A DNA stretch of 46,591 bases, from NCBI GenBank assembly GCA_903913865.1, contig CAIWMU010000059.1:1-46591 (forward strand). Direction: 5' to 3'. The DNA is from an uncultured Verrucomicrobia subdivision 3 bacterium. GTDB taxonomy: Bacteria > Verrucomicrobiota > Verrucomicrobiia > Limisphaerales > UBA8199. Within the stretch, counting starts at the first letter, position 1, and the number at the start of each line of letters is the position of its first letter. The position numbers and the translations under genes are program-made. Positions 44,557 to 46,591 of this stretch are shown here, piece after piece. A model generated the notes under the pieces. The model searched no databases and had not been told where the DNA came from. It saw only the letters and a program-made list of their open reading frames with translations.

Positions 44557-45465
44557 CTATTTGGAGAGCAGTTTGTCCATGAGAAAGTCGTTCGCATCGG
44601 CGTATCTGGCCGATTTGGAAAAACCTGGAACCAGCAGATGGCATTCGTGTCCCGCCTTGTCCGACTTCTCCTTGAGCTTCACCCCGTAGAGCGGGTGGTG
44701 AATGCCGTGGCCGGCGTCCCTGGAGGGGAGATCCATCTCAGCGCTGCAGGTCATGAACAAGGGGGGATCGTGGGCATCCACATGGTTGATCGGGGAAAAC
44801 TCGACGTAGAGCTTCCGATGCTCAGCATAGTTCCTGAGTGCATCCTCGATGGTAGATTCTCCAACCGCCTTGCAAATCATGGGATGCTTCAAGACGTTCG
44901 GGCCGAGCCAGCCTTCTATCGTCTTTGGGTCGATGGATGTCTGGCCCACCATCACTGCCGCGGCGCAGACGCGGGAGGATTGACGCAGGATGGGATCCGC
45001 AGCTCTGGGATCTGCCAGATCGTCGTGCAGCAGGAGCCACATGGATGTGCAGGCACCGGCACTCGGGCCGGTCAAGGCGATGCGCCTCGGGTCGATCTGC
45101 CATTCAGTGGCCTTTGAACGGATGAACTGGATCGCCCGCGCCGCATCGTGGACAGGGGCAGGCAGCGGATGGTCCGGCGCAAGGCGGTAGTTGATCGCCG
45201 CACAGGAAATTCCCCTGTCCAGAAACGGTTGGAACTGTGGCATTTTCAGGCCCTTGTCCCCCGTGATCCAACCGCCTCCGTGGATGTAAACCAGCAACGG
45301 ACGGGGACCCTCTCCGGGTGCCCTCCACAGATCGATGACATTTCGAGGGTGTGGCCCATAGGCAACATTCGAGAAGGTTGGTCTTGGCTGTTCTGCAGCA
45401 TCGATCGCTGAGATCGGTTGGGTCGTGGCGAACGCGAATATCAGAATGAGAATTTGGAACTTCAT
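44557..45465 (-). CDS. Secreted alpha/beta hydrolase (HSL-type carboxylesterase/lipase)
   Basis: 302 residues with a signal peptide (about 1-23). Oxyanion-hole motif YIHGGGWITGDKG (about 60-72), nucleophile elbow GPSAGAC (about 133-139), possible acid in SAEMDLPSRDAGH and His in GHECHLL (about 277-283) give a complete triad set. Such exported esterases, often acting on acetylated sugars or simple esters, are frequent in Verrucomicrobiota and Planctomycetes. No sugar-use genes adjoin. Substrate unknown. Confidence 0.88.
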   Translation of the reverse strand: MKFQILILIFAFATTQPISAIDAAEQPRPTFSNVAYGPHPRNVIDLWRAPGEGPRPLLVYIHGGGWITGDKGLKMPQFQPFLDRGISCAAINYRLAPDHPLPAPVHDAARAIQFIRSKATEWQIDPRRIALTGPSAGACTSMWLLLHDDLADPRAADPILRQSSRVCAAAVMVGQTSIDPKTIEGWLGPNVLKHPMICKAVGESTIEDALRNYAEHRKLYVEFSPINHVDAHDPPLFMTCSAEMDLPSRDAGHGIHHPLYGVKLKEKSDKAGHECHLLVPGFSKSARYADANDFLMDKLLSK

Positions 45466-45610
45466 GTCGGCGATGGCGTGTGGTCGGGCCTGTGAGAATT
45501 TGAGATGTAGTCAAAGGTCGGGGTGGGGCAGTGATGGGATGCACAAGCCGAGCAGGGTATGGCACCGGGTCCGCGATGCAGGCTCAATTTAGGGGTTTTG
45601 TCAGCCAGGA

Positions 45611-46171
45611 TCATTTGCGGAACGAATCCGTTGACCACTCAACCATCTGGTCGCTCCAGTTTCCCTGGGAATCCCGGACGGGAAAGGACCGGATGATGTC
45701 CGCATCCAGGTCCGCGCCACCGGTCCTGCCGTCCCGGCCAAGGCTGATGAACGTCACGAGGCCGTTGGCGTAGGGAACGGCGTGTGCAGGTGGGCTTTGA
45801 CCGATCTCCCGCGAAGGGGTCAGTCCGGTCACTTTTTGTAAACGGCACAAAAAGTGAGGACTGACCCCATTCGCTCGGGGGCTGCGCGATGGACGGGGGG
45901 CGGAGGGCACAACGCCGTTGGTGGTGATTTGAAACGCGATGGGGCGGTTCCAGCCGTCCCGGATGCTGGAATTGTAACCCTCCATGGCGGGCAAAGAGGC
46001 CAACGACGGTGGCAACTCCCCATGAGCCTGGCAGTAGATCATCACGCGCCGCTTGAGTCCGTGCATGCGGCTGGCGGTGAGGGAGCGTGGAGGGATGACA
46101 TCGACCAGGCTGACAGCAACAAACACCATCCCTGCCAGGGCGATCATGATCAAAAGGGCAGGCCGTTTCAT
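45611..46171 (-). CDS. GspG-like pseudopilin-related protein carrying an inserted palindrome
   Basis: 186 residues from ATG at 46171. One N-terminal hydrophobic helix (about 5-26) but no FTLxE prepilin motif. The domain YNSSIRDGWNRPIAFQI (about 66-82) and LVTFISLGRDGRTGGADLDADII (about 139-161) match the C-terminal core of type II secretion major pseudopilins (DPWG...Y...SLGxDG...DI). Between them, about 21 codons (around residues 100-121) derive from a palindromic repeat at 45811-45874 without breaking the frame. Likely membrane-anchored, periplasmic. Confidence 0.7.
   Translation of the reverse strand: MKRPALLIMIALAGMVFVAVSLVDVIPPRSLTASRMHGLKRRVMIYCQAHGELPPSLASLPAMEGYNSSIRDGWNRPIAFQITTNGVVPSAPRPSRSPRANGVSPHFLCRLQKVTGLTPSREIGQSPPAHAVPYANGLVTFISLGRDGRTGGADLDADIIRSFPVRDSQGNWSDQMVEWSTDSFRK
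45811..45874. repeat. Long palindromic repeat inserted in a coding region
   Basis: GGGGTCAGTCC and TCACTTTTTGT (45816-45839, split by GG) pair completely with ACAAAAAGTGA and GGACTGACCCC (45847-45868). Flanking GCGAA and TTCGC extend the pairing with one bulged base. The loop is AAACGGC. It looks like a REP/MITE-type element of the GGGGTCAG kind that is often mobilised by IS200-like (RAYT) transposases; none is in the window. Confidence 0.8.
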
Positions 46172-46591
46172 GCCCCCAGTCTGATTCTCACTGCACCGCA
46201 TGTCAATTCGGGGAAGCCCCCGGTTTTTTATACAACGCGTCATAAACAGTTGCGCATGGCAAGTGCCTGACATGCCCCTTTCGTGGGTATCCAATGGTTT
46301 CGATGCGCAGAACATTGCGGCGCCGCTTATGGTTGATGGTTCAATGGTGGAAACCTTCGGACAATGGTTCCCCTTCCGGGAACCCCGCAGTGGGTTCTGC
46401 CCCAAAGCCCGGGGTTACGCCGTCTGCGGCGTTACCCCGGGTATGGGTGGGAGGTGCACCACAACCCCGAAGGTGGTTGTGCCGGGGGATCGAACAGGTG
46501 CCTTGACCCGCAGCGGCTGTGGCGTGGTGATGCAAATCAATCGGGCGCGGTGCCCGTTCGGCCCCATTGAGCCACCTCCTGCCAACCTCCC
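46172..46591. other. Non-coding end of window with a hairpin array
   Basis: 420 bp without a supported gene. The first part should contain the promoter of the GspG-like gene. From 46366 on it is filled by consecutive hairpins (see repeat entry). Short frames through them translate into Gly/Pro/Arg-rich peptides that look like repeat read-through. Confidence 0.5.
46366..46481. repeat. String of four hairpins, probable dispersed repeat
   Basis: GGTTCCC/GGGAACC (46366-46384); AACCC/GGGTT (46381-46396); CCCGGGGTTACGCCG with CGGCGTTACCCCGGG (46408-46441, 14 of 15 paired, TCTG loop); CACAACC/GGTTGTG (46460-46481). Peptides such as PGYGWEVHHNPEGGC encoded here resemble spurious small proteins I recall from PVC-group genomes, which suggests many copies elsewhere. 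Confidence 0.6.

Overview
The window looks like chromosomal DNA of a GC-rich (roughly 60-65% by eye) member of the Verrucomicrobiota or a close PVC relative. The reasons are a DUF1559/GspH-type prepilin that carries a YVDGHA-like C-terminal signature, a large secreted fibronectin-III/LamG-like protein whose C-terminus ends in FYRLIYP, a GspG-like pseudopilin, a GH38-type glycosidase with a signal peptide, and a radical-SAM lipid cluster of the type seen in that phylum. No rRNA, tRNA, CRISPR array or intact mobile element was found.

Layout. (1) 204-11305 (+): an eight-gene, tightly packed operon. It holds an ABC-2 permease, three consecutive SPFH/Band-7 membrane proteins (HflK/HflC-like), a His-rich P1B metal ATPase, an ABC ATPase, a second ABC-2 permease and an uncharacterised membrane-anchored protein. 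(2) 11531-16453: two small unknown proteins, a 1133-residue secreted modular protein and a transposase-like remnant. (3) 16859-21248 (+): pcm and mfd (housekeeping). (4) 21283-27127: a prepilin-like protein, a secreted GH38-type glycosidase, and a hybrid sensor protein whose kinase core is degenerate while its receiver and HPt domains look intact. (5) 27406-31997: the RNA repair module rtcBA (-) with its divergent sigma-54 activator rtcR (+). A structured leader of about 350 nt separates a candidate sigma-54 promoter from rtcB. (6) 32019-32785 (-): two overlapping small BamE-like lipoproteins. (7) 33057-43437: a fatty-acid/polyketide-like cluster. On the minus strand run radical SAM (HydE/BioB-like), two B12-binding-type radical SAM proteins, an active ketosynthase, a ketosynthase-like partner lacking the catalytic residues, a ketoreductase and an acyl carrier protein, mostly joined by 4-base ATGA overlaps. 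Divergent from these are a GT2 glycosyltransferase, a small membrane protein and an acyl-adenylating enzyme. This is the best candidate for an undescribed pathway: it resembles ladderane or aryl-polyene type lipid clusters, but the product cannot be read from the sequence. (8) 43494-46171 (-): two small membrane proteins, a secreted alpha/beta hydrolase and a GspG-like protein interrupted by a palindromic repeat. The window ends in a string of hairpins that looks like a dispersed repeat.

Most very long open frames antisense to real genes here are side effects of high GC and were not annotated. All functional calls are from reading motifs; no database search was run.
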